DNA from: Alteromonas sp. IB21
GTDB taxonomy: Bacteria; Pseudomonadota; Gammaproteobacteria; Enterobacterales; Alteromonadaceae
Length of the DNA: 64,000 nt
Direction: 5' to 3'
Assembly (NCBI RefSeq): GCF_016405965.1
Contig: NZ_JAEFCD010000004.1
Coordinates: 124,001 to 188,000 of the forward strand
Shown: in pieces, positions 26,648 through 36,478 of the stretch
Numbering within the stretch: position 1 is the stretch's first letter
How the letters are laid out: each line of letters starts with the position of its first letter
Notes under the pieces: model-generated
Seen by the model: only the letters and a program-made list of their open reading frames with translations
Databases searched by the model: none
Told to the model about the DNA's origin: nothing
Made by a program: the position numbers and the translations under genes

Positions 26648-29491
26648 ATGAGTTCAGATAGTCAATTTTCAGTTGGTCAACGCTGGTTAAGTAATACAGA
26701 AATAGAACTGGGGTTAGGAGTCGTGATTGGTAGCGATTTCCGTTCGGTTGAAGTGCTATATCCAGCAACGGGCGAAGCGCGAAAATACACCAAGCAAGAT
26801 GCGCCGCTAACACGACTGATATTTGAAATTGGCGAAACGGTAAAAAGCCAAGACGGCTGGGAAATGACCATTACCGAAAGAGAAGAAAGTCAGGGGTTAT
26901 TCGTTTATCACGGGCTTCGTGAAGACACGAAAGCGCAAGCACGTTTACCTGAAACGATGTTAGACAGCCACATACGCTTAAACCAACCTGAAAAGCGTTT
27001 GTTCAGTCAGCAATTAGACAACCCCAAATGGTTTGATTTGCGTGAACGCGCGCTTGACCACCAATATGACTATCTTAGATCTACCACTATCGGCCTTGCC
27101 GGTGCGCGCATCTCCTTAATTCCTCACCAGCTTCATATCGCCGCTGAAGTAGGCGGTAGACACGCCCCTCGGGTATTGCTTGCCGATGAAGTAGGCCTAG
27201 GTAAAACCATTGAAGCTGCGCTGATCATTCATCAGCAGCTTAAAACTGGCCGTGCAAGTCGCGTGCTTATACTAGTTCCCGATTCACTCGTGCATCAATG
27301 GTTAGTGGAAATGCTCCGTCGAGTGAATCTACCCTTCGCTATTTATGATGAAGACCGCTGTGAAGCCATTGAAGAAAGTGAAGCTTCTGATGATGGCGAC
27401 GTCAATCCTTTTGAAAACGACCAGCTTGTGCTTTGTAGTATCGACTTCCTAAGCAAAAGTAAAAAGCGTCAGCAGCAGATTCAAGCTGCAACTTGGGATT
27501 TAATGGTGGTCGATGAAGCCCACCACCTTGCTTGGTCTAGCGAAGCGCCATCTGAAGAGTATCAGTGTGTAGAAGCACTTGCTAACCAGACACCTGGTGT
27601 ACTGTTACTGACAGCAACACCTGATCAACTTGGCCACGAAAGCCACTTTGCTCGCTTGCGCTTATTAGACCCAGCCCGCTTTCACAGCTACGACGCTTTC
27701 TTGGAAGAAGAGTCAAAATACAGCCAATTAGCTGACGCAGTAGCGCCATTGCTTTCTGACGCCGAACCTAATGATAAACAACGCAGTAAGCTCACTGAAT
27801 TCGCGCCTGATGTGATGGAACATGCGGGCGATTTAAGTTCACCAGAAAACCGCCATGCCTTACTGCATCAACTTATCGACTGCCATGGTACCGGGCGTAT
27901 GCTGTTTAGAAACCGCCGAGCCAATATTGATGGGTTTCCGATGCGTAAGTTAAACGCCTACGAGCTGGCTCTACCCGACGTTTATTCAGATGCTGTTAGT
28001 GGAGGTGACCTAACCTATTCACTGTACCCAGAACGCATGGCAAGCGTGGTAAACAGCTGGACTAAACTCGACCCACGCGTTGAATGGCTGCTTGATTTCA
28101 TGCAAAGCGTTAAGCCAGAAAAAATTCTGCTTATTTGCGCCAGCGCTCGCACGGCACAAGAACTTGGCGAGGTAATTCGTACCCAAACCGGTATTCGCCA
28201 TAGCGTATTTCACGAAGGCATGAGCATTGTTGAACGCGATAAAGCTGCTCATTACTTCGCGGATGAAGAAGACGGTGCACAAATTTTATTATGTAGCGAG
28301 ATTGGCAGTGAAGGGCGTAATTTCCAGTTTGCTCATCATTTGGTGTTATTTGATTTACCGATAACGCCAGATTTACTTGAACAGCGAATCGGTCGTCTTG
28401 ATCGCATTGGCCAAACACAAACGGTACAAATCCACGTGCCGTATTTAGCAAAAACGGCACAGCACGTATTACTAGACTGGTACCACGAAGGGCTTAATGC
28501 CTTTGAGAAGACCTGCCCTACCGGTTCTGGCGTATTTGATGATGTTAAGCCACTGCTAATTGGCGCGTGTTTACACCCTGATGATATGAATGCGCGAGAT
28601 GAACTCGTCAACATGAGTGTTACGTTGAATAGCCAACTCGTCGCGCAGCTTGAAGCCGGACGGGATCGTCTTCTAGAGCTCAATGCGTCTGGCGAAGGAC
28701 GTGTAGAGCAACTACTTGAGGACATCATTGCGCTGGATACAGAGCAAGATCTCTCTCGTTTTATGGGTCGTGTATTCGATGCTATTGGCGTACAGCAAGA
28801 CGAAAAAGGTAACGACTGTTTTATTCTCATGCCAACTGAGTCCATGGTAAGCCAGCTACCTGGCTTAGATCCTGAAGGCATGACGGTCACCTATAAGCGC
28901 CGCGTTGCCACTACCCTAGAAAACGTTCAGTTTTTAAGCTGGGACCACCCGCTTGTTCATACCGCCATCGATGTTGTACTTACTGATGTACACGGAAAAA
29001 GCAGCATGGGCTTTATCGCGGAGCCGTCTTTGCCTAAAGGGGCCTACTGGATAGAAGCCTTATTCGTGCTACAGGCACAAGCACCAAAAGCATTACAACT
29101 TGGTCGCTTCTTGCCACAAACGCCAGTGCGCGTGTGTTTAGATGCGCAAGGCAATCCTTCAGATTTGAGCTTTGATGTTAAGCGTAAAATTGGTCGCAAA
29201 ATCTCGACGCAGCTTTTAAAAGCACTGCAACAGCCCCTAGAATTAGCTATTGAGAAAGCGCGAAAGCTTGCCCACCAGCAGGCAAATCAAAAGCAACATG
29301 ATGCGCTTAACAACATGCACAACACACTAAACGAAGAAATACAGCGATTGCGCGACCTTCAAAAACGTAATCCTGCTGTTCGTGACAGTGAGATTGAATT
29401 TATTGAAACGCAAATGAATGCGCTTGATAAAGTTATCCAGGAAGCAGATGTAGAGCTAGACGCGCTACGTATAGTGGTTAATAACCCATAA
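26648..29491 (+). CDS. rapA: RNA polymerase-associated ATPase RapA
   Basis: RapA (HepA) is a Swi2/Snf2-family ATPase that binds RNA polymerase and promotes its recycling after transcription. The 947 residues compare with 968 in E. coli. The N-terminal Tudor-like region begins QRWLSNTEIELGLG. Snf2 motif I is ADEVGLGKTIEA (about residue 180), motif II is VVDEAHHLAW, and the second lobe holds ILLCSEIGSEGRNFQF and the arginine-finger segment QRIGRLDRIGQ. The C-terminal RapA-specific domain follows, ending in coiled-coil-like helices. rluA follows 40 bp downstream, the same pairing as in enterobacteria, so the two are likely cotranscribed. Confidence 0.97.
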   Translation: MSSDSQFSVGQRWLSNTEIELGLGVVIGSDFRSVEVLYPATGEARKYTKQDAPLTRLIFEIGETVKSQDGWEMTITEREESQGLFVYHGLREDTKAQARLPETMLDSHIRLNQPEKRLFSQQLDNPKWFDLRERALDHQYDYLRSTTIGLAGARISLIPHQLHIAAEVGGRHAPRVLLADEVGLGKTIEAALIIHQQLKTGRASRVLILVPDSLVHQWLVEMLRRVNLPFAIYDEDRCEAIEESEASDDGDVNPFENDQLVLCSIDFLSKSKKRQQQIQAATWDLMVVDEAHHLAWSSEAPSEEYQCVEALANQTPGVLLLTATPDQLGHESHFARLRLLDPARFHSYDAFLEEESKYSQLADAVAPLLSDAEPNDKQRSKLTEFAPDVMEHAGDLSSPENRHALLHQLIDCHGTGRMLFRNRRANIDGFPMRKLNAYELALPDVYSDAVSGGDLTYSLYPERMASVVNSWTKLDPRVEWLLDFMQSVKPEKILLICASARTAQELGEVIRTQTGIRHSVFHEGMSIVERDKAAHYFADEEDGAQILLCSEIGSEGRNFQFAHHLVLFDLPITPDLLEQRIGRLDRIGQTQTVQIHVPYLAKTAQHVLLDWYHEGLNAFEKTCPTGSGVFDDVKPLLIGACLHPDDMNARDELVNMSVTLNSQLVAQLEAGRDRLLELNASGEGRVEQLLEDIIALDTEQDLSRFMGRVFDAIGVQQDEKGNDCFILMPTESMVSQLPGLDPEGMTVTYKRRVATTLENVQFLSWDHPLVHTAIDVVLTDVHGKSSMGFIAEPSLPKGAYWIEALFVLQAQAPKALQLGRFLPQTPVRVCLDAQGNPSDLSFDVKRKIGRKISTQLLKALQQPLELAIEKARKLAHQQANQKQHDALNNMHNTLNEEIQRLRDLQKRNPAVRDSEIEFIETQMNALDKVIQEADVELDALRIVVNNP

Positions 29492-29531
29492 TCTATGGCG
29501 TGGTAGCGACTGTTAACGCAATGAGAAAATA

Positions 29532-30248
29532 ATGGCAAACCCAAGCTTTGTTTATAACCCGCCAATGACGCCTTATCTTGATATTGTGTATCAGGATGAG
29601 GATATGGTGGTAACGCATAAACCCAGCGGGCTTCTAAGCGTACCGGGTAAAGCGTTAGAGCATCGCGATTCGCTTATTAGCCGAGTAAACCGTGTATATC
29701 CTACCGCGACTGTAGTTCACAGGCTGGATATGGCGACCTCGGGCATACTGGTGATGGCGCTCAATAAAGAGAGCCATCGTCACATTTCAAAGCAGTTCGA
29801 ACTAAGGCAAACCAAAAAGCGCTATTTTGCTCGTGTTCACGGCCATATTGAAGCCGATACAGGTGACGTTGATCTGCCGCTTATTTGCGATTGGCCAAAC
29901 AGGCCAAAGCAAATGGTTGACTTTGAGCGTGGCAAAAAAGCGATGACCCATTTTGAAGTGATAGAACGAACTGCGGATGAAAATGGGCGTCCTTACTCTC
30001 TGGTAGCACTGTATCCTATTACCGGGCGCTCCCATCAATTACGCGTACATATGCTTGCTTTGGGCCACCCCATTTTGGGTGACAGGCTATATGCGCATCA
30101 CGAAGCGCTAGCTATGGCATCTCGCCTGCAGCTTCACGCAGAAAGCTTGAGTTTCGCTCATCCTACACTGGGTCAATGGCTTCATTTTCAAACACCAATT
30201 CCCTTTAGCCAGCATCGCCCTGATGCGCTTTCGCTAGAAACGCAGTAG
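29532..30248 (+). CDS. rluA: Ribosomal large subunit/tRNA pseudouridine synthase RluA
   Basis: RluA isomerises uridine 746 in 23S rRNA and U32 in several tRNAs. The 238-residue protein carries the RluA signature HRLDMATSG with the catalytic aspartate D66, preceded by the short N-terminal motif HKPSGLLSVPGK. It has no S4 domain, which separates RluA from RluC/RluD. The GRSHQLRVHM segment and C-terminal FxxP region are standard. An internal ATG at residue 12 (MTPYLDIVYQ) could be the true start, since E. coli RluA has 219 residues. The gene follows rapA by 40 bp. Confidence 0.94.
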   Translation: MANPSFVYNPPMTPYLDIVYQDEDMVVTHKPSGLLSVPGKALEHRDSLISRVNRVYPTATVVHRLDMATSGILVMALNKESHRHISKQFELRQTKKRYFARVHGHIEADTGDVDLPLICDWPNRPKQMVDFERGKKAMTHFEVIERTADENGRPYSLVALYPITGRSHQLRVHMLALGHPILGDRLYAHHEALAMASRLQLHAESLSFAHPTLGQWLHFQTPIPFSQHRPDALSLETQ

Positions 30249-30415
30249 TCTCTGTGATGGCGACACACCAAACCGGCAACCTTTATCACAACGTTTAACA
30301 ACTGCTTTAGTTTTAATTTTAATTGCCGATAACGAAACACATTGATTGTAGCTCGTTGTTTCACATCGCAGATGGGTATTATCGTTGGCAAAATGAAAAG
30401 GCACAGCACTTTTAT

Positions 30416-31288
30416 ATGAATACGCAAACCATCACCTTCTATATTTTTGTCATGGTGTCGCTATTTCCTATGACAGCTTATGGCGACTTCTATAATGATG
30501 TGAGCAATGCGTACCTTCCAGGGGAGGTCAAGTCAATAATGGTCGGCGAGGCTGAAGCGCCCATTGTTGAGGTAGAGGCGAAAACACCGCTGTCTCTAGG
30601 TACGGCGATTATCCTTACCGAACCCTTTCCCTCAAGCCTTACGCTCGCAGAAGGCAATAGCCTTGCAGACTTGCTCGCGGAGAAAGGGTGGCATGTAGTC
30701 ATTAGTCCCGTGAACTTACCTATGGCCCCAATTTCGTCAGTAGACAAAGCAGTAGCAGAAAACGATGCAGCACAAGACAGTCAAGCTGATAAAAATATAC
30801 ATCCCAGAAGCAATCAACTTACCCAATACCTTAACTTTGAATCGGCTACGTCTGCATTGACCCTGCAACTCAACGCATTAAATAATTATCTACAAACCCG
30901 TTCTGGCTATCGCATGATTATTGCACAAGGCATGCTCGCCACGACCTATTTCTCGGCGGCTGAACTGCAGCCTGCTCTGCATCCCGACACCTTTGTTGCA
31001 ATATCACCATTTTGGCCTGAGGATACGACTAATAATCTGCTGATTGAAACGATGGCAAAAGCGGAATACCCGGTTTTAGATTTATCATTAAGCGAGTTTA
31101 ATGACTGGGAGGCCAGTACAACATTGAAAAGAAAAATAAGAGCAAAAAACGAACTCAAAATACACTACAGACAAATCACCATCCCCAGCAACTCGTTAGC
31201 CTTTAGTATAAAAGAAATCCAAAAAAATCCTCAAATTCAGATGGTTGCAAATAGCACCATTGGTTGGACGCGCCATTTGGGCTGGTAA
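30416..31288 (+). CDS. Exported DUF3530-like alpha/beta-hydrolase-type protein
   Basis: The ATG at 30416 gives 290 residues with a signal peptide (MNTQTITFYIFVMVSLFPMTAYG, given here as a hydrophobic stretch ending at AYG before DFYND). The order of elements resembles DUF3530: LGTAIILTEPFPSS then LADLLAEKGWHVVIS, a nucleophile-elbow-like segment RMIIAQGMLATTYF, and FVAISPFWPEDT. In place of a serine nucleophile motif there is QGM, so hydrolase activity is doubtful. A longer frame from 30323 would hide the signal peptide. No strong ribosome-binding site is seen. The family call is tentative and the function unknown. Confidence 0.6.
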   Translation: MNTQTITFYIFVMVSLFPMTAYGDFYNDVSNAYLPGEVKSIMVGEAEAPIVEVEAKTPLSLGTAIILTEPFPSSLTLAEGNSLADLLAEKGWHVVISPVNLPMAPISSVDKAVAENDAAQDSQADKNIHPRSNQLTQYLNFESATSALTLQLNALNNYLQTRSGYRMIIAQGMLATTYFSAAELQPALHPDTFVAISPFWPEDTTNNLLIETMAKAEYPVLDLSLSEFNDWEASTTLKRKIRAKNELKIHYRQITIPSNSLAFSIKEIQKNPQIQMVANSTIGWTRHLGW

Positions 31289-31430
31289 TTTTCTCGCCTT
31301 CGGCCTAGTCTAAATATTTACCCAAAACAGTCACCTAGGTTAATACGACAAATTTTCATTTAGCTTAGCGAGTGAAAATTACGAATTGGACTATACTTTA
31401 ATTTAGTAAACAAAGGCGGTTGAGTTACTT

Positions 31431-31754
31431 GTGAATGTTCAGGAATTTGTAGATGACAAAGCGAAGCAGCTATGTTTCTATTTGAGAGCATTTTGGCAAG
31501 ATGAGCTTCCTATTGAGGAATTGGAGCTATTCTTTTGGGATAGCATGGAGGAATGGGGTCAAATTGAATTTACGTTAACCCAGCCCTACACTCAAAAGGA
31601 ACGCGTTTTTTGGCATTTACTGCATCAAGTACATTACTGGAATGAAGATAAGCTGAAACAAGATCGCTTTCTTGTTGACGAGCTTACAAACTGTGTCAAT
31701 TTCTTAGAAGGTTTAGGGCATTGTCCCCTTGACTGTGTAGGTGTTCGTCCATAA
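31431..31754 (+). CDS. Hypothetical acidic protein, 107 aa
   Basis: I do not recognise this 107-residue protein. It is acidic and rich in Trp, Phe and Tyr, with no membrane segment. Residues 1-40 read as helices (FVDDKAKQLCFYLRAFWQDE). The C-terminus holds two cysteines (GHCPLDCVGVRP), preceded by another in TNCVNFLEG, so a metal site is possible but unproven. The start is GTG at 31431, with no strong ribosome-binding site. It lies upstream of the AmpG-like gene on the same strand with about 110 bp between. It is likely a lineage-specific conserved protein. Confidence 0.65.
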   Translation: MNVQEFVDDKAKQLCFYLRAFWQDELPIEELELFFWDSMEEWGQIEFTLTQPYTQKERVFWHLLHQVHYWNEDKLKQDRFLVDELTNCVNFLEGLGHCPLDCVGVRP

Positions 31755-31867
31755 TAGAACACGCCGTTGTGATTTTGCTAAGCCCATAAAAAAAACATTA
31801 TCGTTTGTTCATATATTATTCCCTTCATTGTGTTATTGCGAAGTGTTATTGCTAAAAGACGTGGTTC

Positions 31868-33214
31868 ATGGCTCAATACGCTTTTGAGTTATTCCCAAAG
31901 GCTGAAGTTTTGCTCACCGCGTTAAAGACCTTCAATGACAAGCGCTATCTGAATATTTTTCTGTTTGGTATTTCAAGCGGCTTTCCATGGATAATGATTG
32001 GCTCAGTACTTTCAGCCTGGTTAAAAGATGAAGGGCTCTCTCGTTCCGCCATCGGACTCTTTGGAATTATTTTTGCCACTTACTCCTTTAACTTTTTATG
32101 GTCTCCCCTGGTAGACAAAATTAGGCCGCCTTTTTTAGGTCAACGAAAAGGTTGGATTTTTGCGATGCAGTGCTGCATTGTGTTCCTATGTCTTGGTATG
32201 TCTCAACTCACCGCTACTTACGACTTATATTATGTTGCGTTTATAGGCTTACTTATCGCTATAGCGTCTGCTACTCAAGACATCGCTATTGACGGTTTTC
32301 GTATTGATTGCATCGATAAAGACGACAAAGACGGGTTGTCTGCTGCGTCCTCTATGGCAACAGCTGGGTGGTGGACAGGCTATGGCGGACTTGGCGCTAT
32401 TCCATTTTTTTTAGCAGATTTAACCGCTTGGTCATGGCCTGATATCTATCTTTTGTTAGCGGCAATTATGGCGTTGTTAATGTGCGGAACACTGATTGCT
32501 AATGAGCCGTATATTGACAGGGAAGCCTTGCTTCAAAAAATCACTCGCACTACGACCAATAGCTCACCCTTCGTTTACTGGGTTAAAACGACCCTCGTAA
32601 CGCCATTTTCGGAATTTTTCAGTCGTAACGGCGTCAAGCTAGCTACCTCTTTTTTACTTTTTATTTTTCTTTTCAAAATTGGAGAAGCTTTCCTTGGCCG
32701 AATGAGTATCGTTTTTTACAAAGAGATTGGCTTTTCTAACAGTGATATCGCCACGTACTCAAAGCTGCTCAACTGGTGGGTAACCATTATATTCTCGCTA
32801 TTAGGTGGCCTCGTTAATATTCGCTATGGCATATACCGAGGACTCATGACTGCCGGTGTTGCAATGGCGGCGTCAAACCTGCTTTTTGCACTCATCGCGC
32901 AAACAGGTCCCTCTACCTCTTTACTAGCAGTAACCGTCATTGTTGACGGCTTTACTGGCGCGTGGAGTACGGTTGCGATGGTCGCTTTTATATCGCTTCT
33001 GTGTAACAGAGCTTTTAGTGCTACACAATATGCGCTAATGGCTTCGCTGAGTGTGGCAGGAAGAACATTGGTTGCTTCTAGCAGTGGTGTTGTCGTAGAC
33101 AGCTTGCACGGAGACTGGAGCTTATTTTTCATTCTAACTGCCGCTATGGTCACGCCAAGCCTCTGCTTTTTATACGCTATTCGTCATCACATCAACCGGG
33201 TTGAAAGAAGATAA
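31868..33214 (+). CDS. AmpG-like MFS permease
   Basis: This 448-residue major facilitator has about 12 membrane segments. The start resembles AmpG: RYLNIFLFGISSGFPWIMIGSVLSAWLKDEGLSRSAIG, with segments broken by the usual loops, then the conserved cytoplasmic loop DKIRPPFLGQRKGWI and SATQDIAIDGFRID. AmpG imports anhydromuropeptides (GlcNAc-anhydroMurNAc peptides) for cell wall recycling and influences AmpC induction. No recycling gene (ampD, nagZ, ampE) is adjacent, and gammaproteobacteria often carry several AmpG-like paralogues, so the substrate is not certain. It appears to be transcribed alone; no terminator is evident after it. Confidence 0.82.
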   Translation: MAQYAFELFPKAEVLLTALKTFNDKRYLNIFLFGISSGFPWIMIGSVLSAWLKDEGLSRSAIGLFGIIFATYSFNFLWSPLVDKIRPPFLGQRKGWIFAMQCCIVFLCLGMSQLTATYDLYYVAFIGLLIAIASATQDIAIDGFRIDCIDKDDKDGLSAASSMATAGWWTGYGGLGAIPFFLADLTAWSWPDIYLLLAAIMALLMCGTLIANEPYIDREALLQKITRTTTNSSPFVYWVKTTLVTPFSEFFSRNGVKLATSFLLFIFLFKIGEAFLGRMSIVFYKEIGFSNSDIATYSKLLNWWVTIIFSLLGGLVNIRYGIYRGLMTAGVAMAASNLLFALIAQTGPSTSLLAVTVIVDGFTGAWSTVAMVAFISLLCNRAFSATQYALMASLSVAGRTLVASSSGVVVDSLHGDWSLFFILTAAMVTPSLCFLYAIRHHINRVERR

Positions 33215-33301
33215 TTTAATCTTAGTCGCTTGCAAGTTTCCATGTGTTATCTACAGTTATTTTATCGGTATAGTTTTTGAACCAACTTCCAAGGAAGACT
33301 A

Positions 33302-35488
33302 TTGAGTGCAAGCAAGGTTACCCGTTTCAAGGACAAATCATTAGCAAAAGCGCTGAAGTTTATTTTATCCAAAGTGAACGTCACCGCAGGGTTTATTGCG
33401 CTGATAACCGTTACCTTTTTGATGAGTCTCGTTAACAAAGAGGAACGCATCGTAGTGAGCCTGACAAAAGGCCACGCCTTCGAAGCTGATATTCTTGCTG
33501 CTGAACAGTATATCAACCGCTATAACCTGCACGATTTCACTGACTCACCGCCTACCACGGCACCGTTCAATACGCTCAAACTACCGTTGAGCGTGGTGCA
33601 TCAGAACTTACGGCTTTTCTTAGAGACCGAACTCGGTGTCTCTGGGGTTGGCAAGATCCTCGATAAAGAAACGTTTTTAACTGTATCCCGTAATTTGGGC
33701 GATGGTTCAGACGAGCAAACTACGGTCGATGTATTTAATTTAGTACATACTCTCGTGGAGAGCCCACCGAATATAGCAGCTCTTTACGACATCAGTGGAT
33801 TGACCCTACTCCCCCTGCTGACGCTCATCCAAGACCGAGAGAGCGCTAACCTAAATAAATTACAAGGCCTTTACAGTAGCTTCTATCTTACCCTTATCCT
33901 AGGCGTTCTAGCCCTGTCATTATGGTATTTTGCGGCTTGGTTAATCTACAAAAGACATACACGTAGTGGTAGCCATAAGTTTAGTAAGTCAAAGTTAAGG
34001 GTGACCCCAATAAACGATGATTCCGAGATGCAAAATAAAGCATTTTTGCAGCTTATTAGCCATGAGTTTCGCGCACCGATAAGCGCAATAATAAGTGCAC
34101 TTGAGCTTATTCCAAACATGGAGTCTAAGCGATCGCATTTAATACAGCAGGCAGAGCAGTCCAGCTATCGACTACTCAATCTTACTAATAATCTTACTGA
34201 AGTCCTTGTTAACGGAACTGACGATGACCAGCAATTAACTGAAATTGATTTAATAAGCTTGCTGGATGAATGTATTTCACCGTTTTCTGTTCAAGTAAAA
34301 GACAAGAAAATCGAATTTAATATGCATTGCAGCCACAGTGTACCGCAGCATGTAAGAACGGATCCCCTTGCTATTTCAAAAGTAATAACCAACATACTAG
34401 ATAACGCGGTGAAGTTTACGACAAATGGCCTAATAGATGTCGCTATTACGACTCAAGTCAAAAAACGGGAAATATTCTTAGTCGTCATTATCAGCGATAC
34501 GGGAATAGGTATTGATGATGTCACTCAAAAACGTATGTTTGAACGTTTCTATCGTGGGGAGCATAACGGCGTACGACGCTATCCTGGTGCCGGCATTGGA
34601 CTTTCTATCGCCAACAAATGTATCACTAAACTTGGCGGCGCTATAGAAGTTTCAAGCACAGTAGGTGTAGGCTCCGAGTTTAAAGTTTTTATTCCTCTTA
34701 ATCCCATCGAAATTAAACAGCCAGAAGTATTGAAACCTTCTAGCGCACAATTTGCAGTTGTTGATGACCTCGAGATATCTCGGCTACATTTACAATCTAT
34801 TATTACCTCAGAGGGTTTTACAGCGCGTACTTTCTCATCGGGTGCGGACCTTTTAAATCTTCACGATGAAATATTGCAATTTTCAGGAATTATCGTCGAC
34901 CTTTATATGCCAGGTATGAATGGACTTGAGCTGATAAGAACCTTACGGGCCATTTACAGAGAAAGGGTTCCGCCTGTAATCATACTTTCAGCCACACCGG
35001 ATATTGCGAATATTATTGCCACTAGCGAGCTACCGGTCTATCAAGGCTTTGTAAAGCCTATCGACCGAAACAGATTTGTTGATGCGCTTCGTTATTTAAC
35101 CACAAATAACAAATATGCAATGGAAGAAGAGAAAAAAGCGCGAATATTGGTCGTTGAAGATGAGCCTATAAATGCTGAATTGGTTGAATACATGCTTCAA
35201 TGTATGGGGCACGATGTCACGGTAACTTACACAGGAGATGATGCTATTAGCAGGGCTAATGAGTCAGTTTTTGACTGTGTCTTACTCGATATTAACCTGC
35301 CGGATATTAGCGGCTTAGAAGTCGCGAAAATACTTAAGGAAGGCAGACCCGACCTTCCTATAATTGCATTAACAGCAAACGCACATCGCGACGATAAAGA
35401 AGCGTCTTTACAATCTGGCATCCGTTACCATCTTGTAAAACCTATAACCTTTCAAGAGCTTAAGAACACACTTCGCTTAGCACTTTAG
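33302..35488 (+). CDS. Hybrid sensor histidine kinase with two receiver domains
   Basis: This 728-residue inner membrane kinase has TM1 at about 27-44, a periplasmic sensor of ~145 residues with no recognised fold, and TM2 at 192-216. HisKA has H254 in LISHEFRAPISAI. HATPase has N-box NILDNAVKF (364-372), G1 SDTGIGID and G2 YPGAGIGLSIA. Receiver 1 (483-600) has D533 and K585; receiver 2 (612-728) has D663 and K713. There is no Hpt domain, so phosphotransfer must go through a separate Hpt or directly. The start is TTG 33302, with AAGGAAG five bases upstream. It converges on the PAS-GGDEF gene 15 bp away, next to a receiver-CheC gene; a shared pathway is inferred. Confidence 0.92.
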   Translation: MSASKVTRFKDKSLAKALKFILSKVNVTAGFIALITVTFLMSLVNKEERIVVSLTKGHAFEADILAAEQYINRYNLHDFTDSPPTTAPFNTLKLPLSVVHQNLRLFLETELGVSGVGKILDKETFLTVSRNLGDGSDEQTTVDVFNLVHTLVESPPNIAALYDISGLTLLPLLTLIQDRESANLNKLQGLYSSFYLTLILGVLALSLWYFAAWLIYKRHTRSGSHKFSKSKLRVTPINDDSEMQNKAFLQLISHEFRAPISAIISALELIPNMESKRSHLIQQAEQSSYRLLNLTNNLTEVLVNGTDDDQQLTEIDLISLLDECISPFSVQVKDKKIEFNMHCSHSVPQHVRTDPLAISKVITNILDNAVKFTTNGLIDVAITTQVKKREIFLVVIISDTGIGIDDVTQKRMFERFYRGEHNGVRRYPGAGIGLSIANKCITKLGGAIEVSSTVGVGSEFKVFIPLNPIEIKQPEVLKPSSAQFAVVDDLEISRLHLQSIITSEGFTARTFSSGADLLNLHDEILQFSGIIVDLYMPGMNGLELIRTLRAIYRERVPPVIILSATPDIANIIATSELPVYQGFVKPIDRNRFVDALRYLTTNNKYAMEEEKKARILVVEDEPINAELVEYMLQCMGHDVTVTYTGDDAISRANESVFDCVLLDINLPDISGLEVAKILKEGRPDLPIIALTANAHRDDKEASLQSGIRYHLVKPITFQELKNTLRLAL

Positions 35489-35503
35489 CCGTGCCAAGCC
35501 GGT

Positions 35504-36478
35504 TTATTCGTAAATGCAGTATTGATTCCGACCGCTTTCTTTGGCTTTATAAAGCGCTTGGTCTGAACATTCTAACCACGCCATCGCACTTTTAAAGTCC
35601 GCAGAGAATTGAGCTAATCCAAGACTTACGGTAAAGCGTATCGACTCTCCTTCGTGCTCAACCGTTAAACGCTGCGCCAGCTGGCGAATTCGCTCAGCAA
35701 CGACTCTTGCATCTTCTACCGTCGAATCATTCAATATAATGGCAAACTCTTCTCCACCATACCGTCCTGCTAAATCGGTTTCCCTTACACAGCGCTTAAT
35801 TAGCGCCGCAAGCATTTTGATGACCTTATCGCCGGCTTGGTGACCATGAGTATCGTTAATGCGCTTAAAGTGGTCGATATCCAGCATGAGGGCTGTACTC
35901 GGCTTACCTCTGCGAAGGCAGAGTTTATACATTTCGTCAAAGCGCTCTTGCCAATAACGGCGATTAAAAAGCCCTGTGAGACCGTCAACGCGACTCGCTG
36001 TTTTCAGCTCTTCGTTCAAGTGCTCCATACCCAACTTGCCTAACGCTTGCTCGGTTACGTCGTATACCAGCATACAAAAGCGTTCAACACGGCCATTATT
36101 TTCTACCATCGGGAAAATGGTCACGTTTTGATACATAAACTCAGCAGCACACGTAACGGGACGATTACAGGTAAACTTGAATAAGTAAGGGCGCTGCTCC
36201 CATATAATGAAAACGGGGCTTCTCAAATTGAAAACCGGGTCGATTTTCGTTCTCAGCCATACCTCATCTATCTCAGAAAAATGAGAAAAAAGACTGCCAC
36301 CAATCACTGACTGTGCTTTTTTAGCGCTGTGGTTTTCTAAAAATTTGTTCCACACCTCCACAGTAAAATTACGGTCAAGTACCGCAATTCCTACCTCGAT
36401 GGAATCAAGTAATTCCATTGGCACTTGAGAGGTAGTGACTACCGTGTTTTGAGACAATGTTCTAGTTGAAGCATTCAT
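35504..36478 (-). CDS. PAS-GGDEF diguanylate cyclase
   Basis: This 324-residue cytoplasmic protein has a PAS domain (about 22-145: LDSIEVGIAVLDRNFTVEVW, ending VYDVTEQ) and a GGDEF domain (about 160-324). The active-site motif is GGEEF at 241-245, preceded at the correct distance by the inhibitory I-site R232-E-T-D235, so an active, product-inhibited c-di-GMP synthase is predicted. The DGLTGLFNRRYW and MLDIDHFKRINDTHGH segments are intact. Its ATG overlaps the end of the receiver-CheC gene by 4 bp, with AAGGAAGG in front, so the two are translationally coupled and probably act together. Confidence 0.95.
   Translation of the reverse strand: MNASTRTLSQNTVVTTSQVPMELLDSIEVGIAVLDRNFTVEVWNKFLENHSAKKAQSVIGGSLFSHFSEIDEVWLRTKIDPVFNLRSPVFIIWEQRPYLFKFTCNRPVTCAAEFMYQNVTIFPMVENNGRVERFCMLVYDVTEQALGKLGMEHLNEELKTASRVDGLTGLFNRRYWQERFDEMYKLCLRRGKPSTALMLDIDHFKRINDTHGHQAGDKVIKMLAALIKRCVRETDLAGRYGGEEFAIILNDSTVEDARVVAERIRQLAQRLTVEHEGESIRFTVSLGLAQFSADFKSAMAWLECSDQALYKAKESGRNQYCIYE

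Noticed and set aside
28336..28890. 184-codon reading frame antisense to rapA
   Set aside because: Ser/Arg/Cys-rich product typical of a mirror frame of a strongly coding strand; rapA is firmly identified there.
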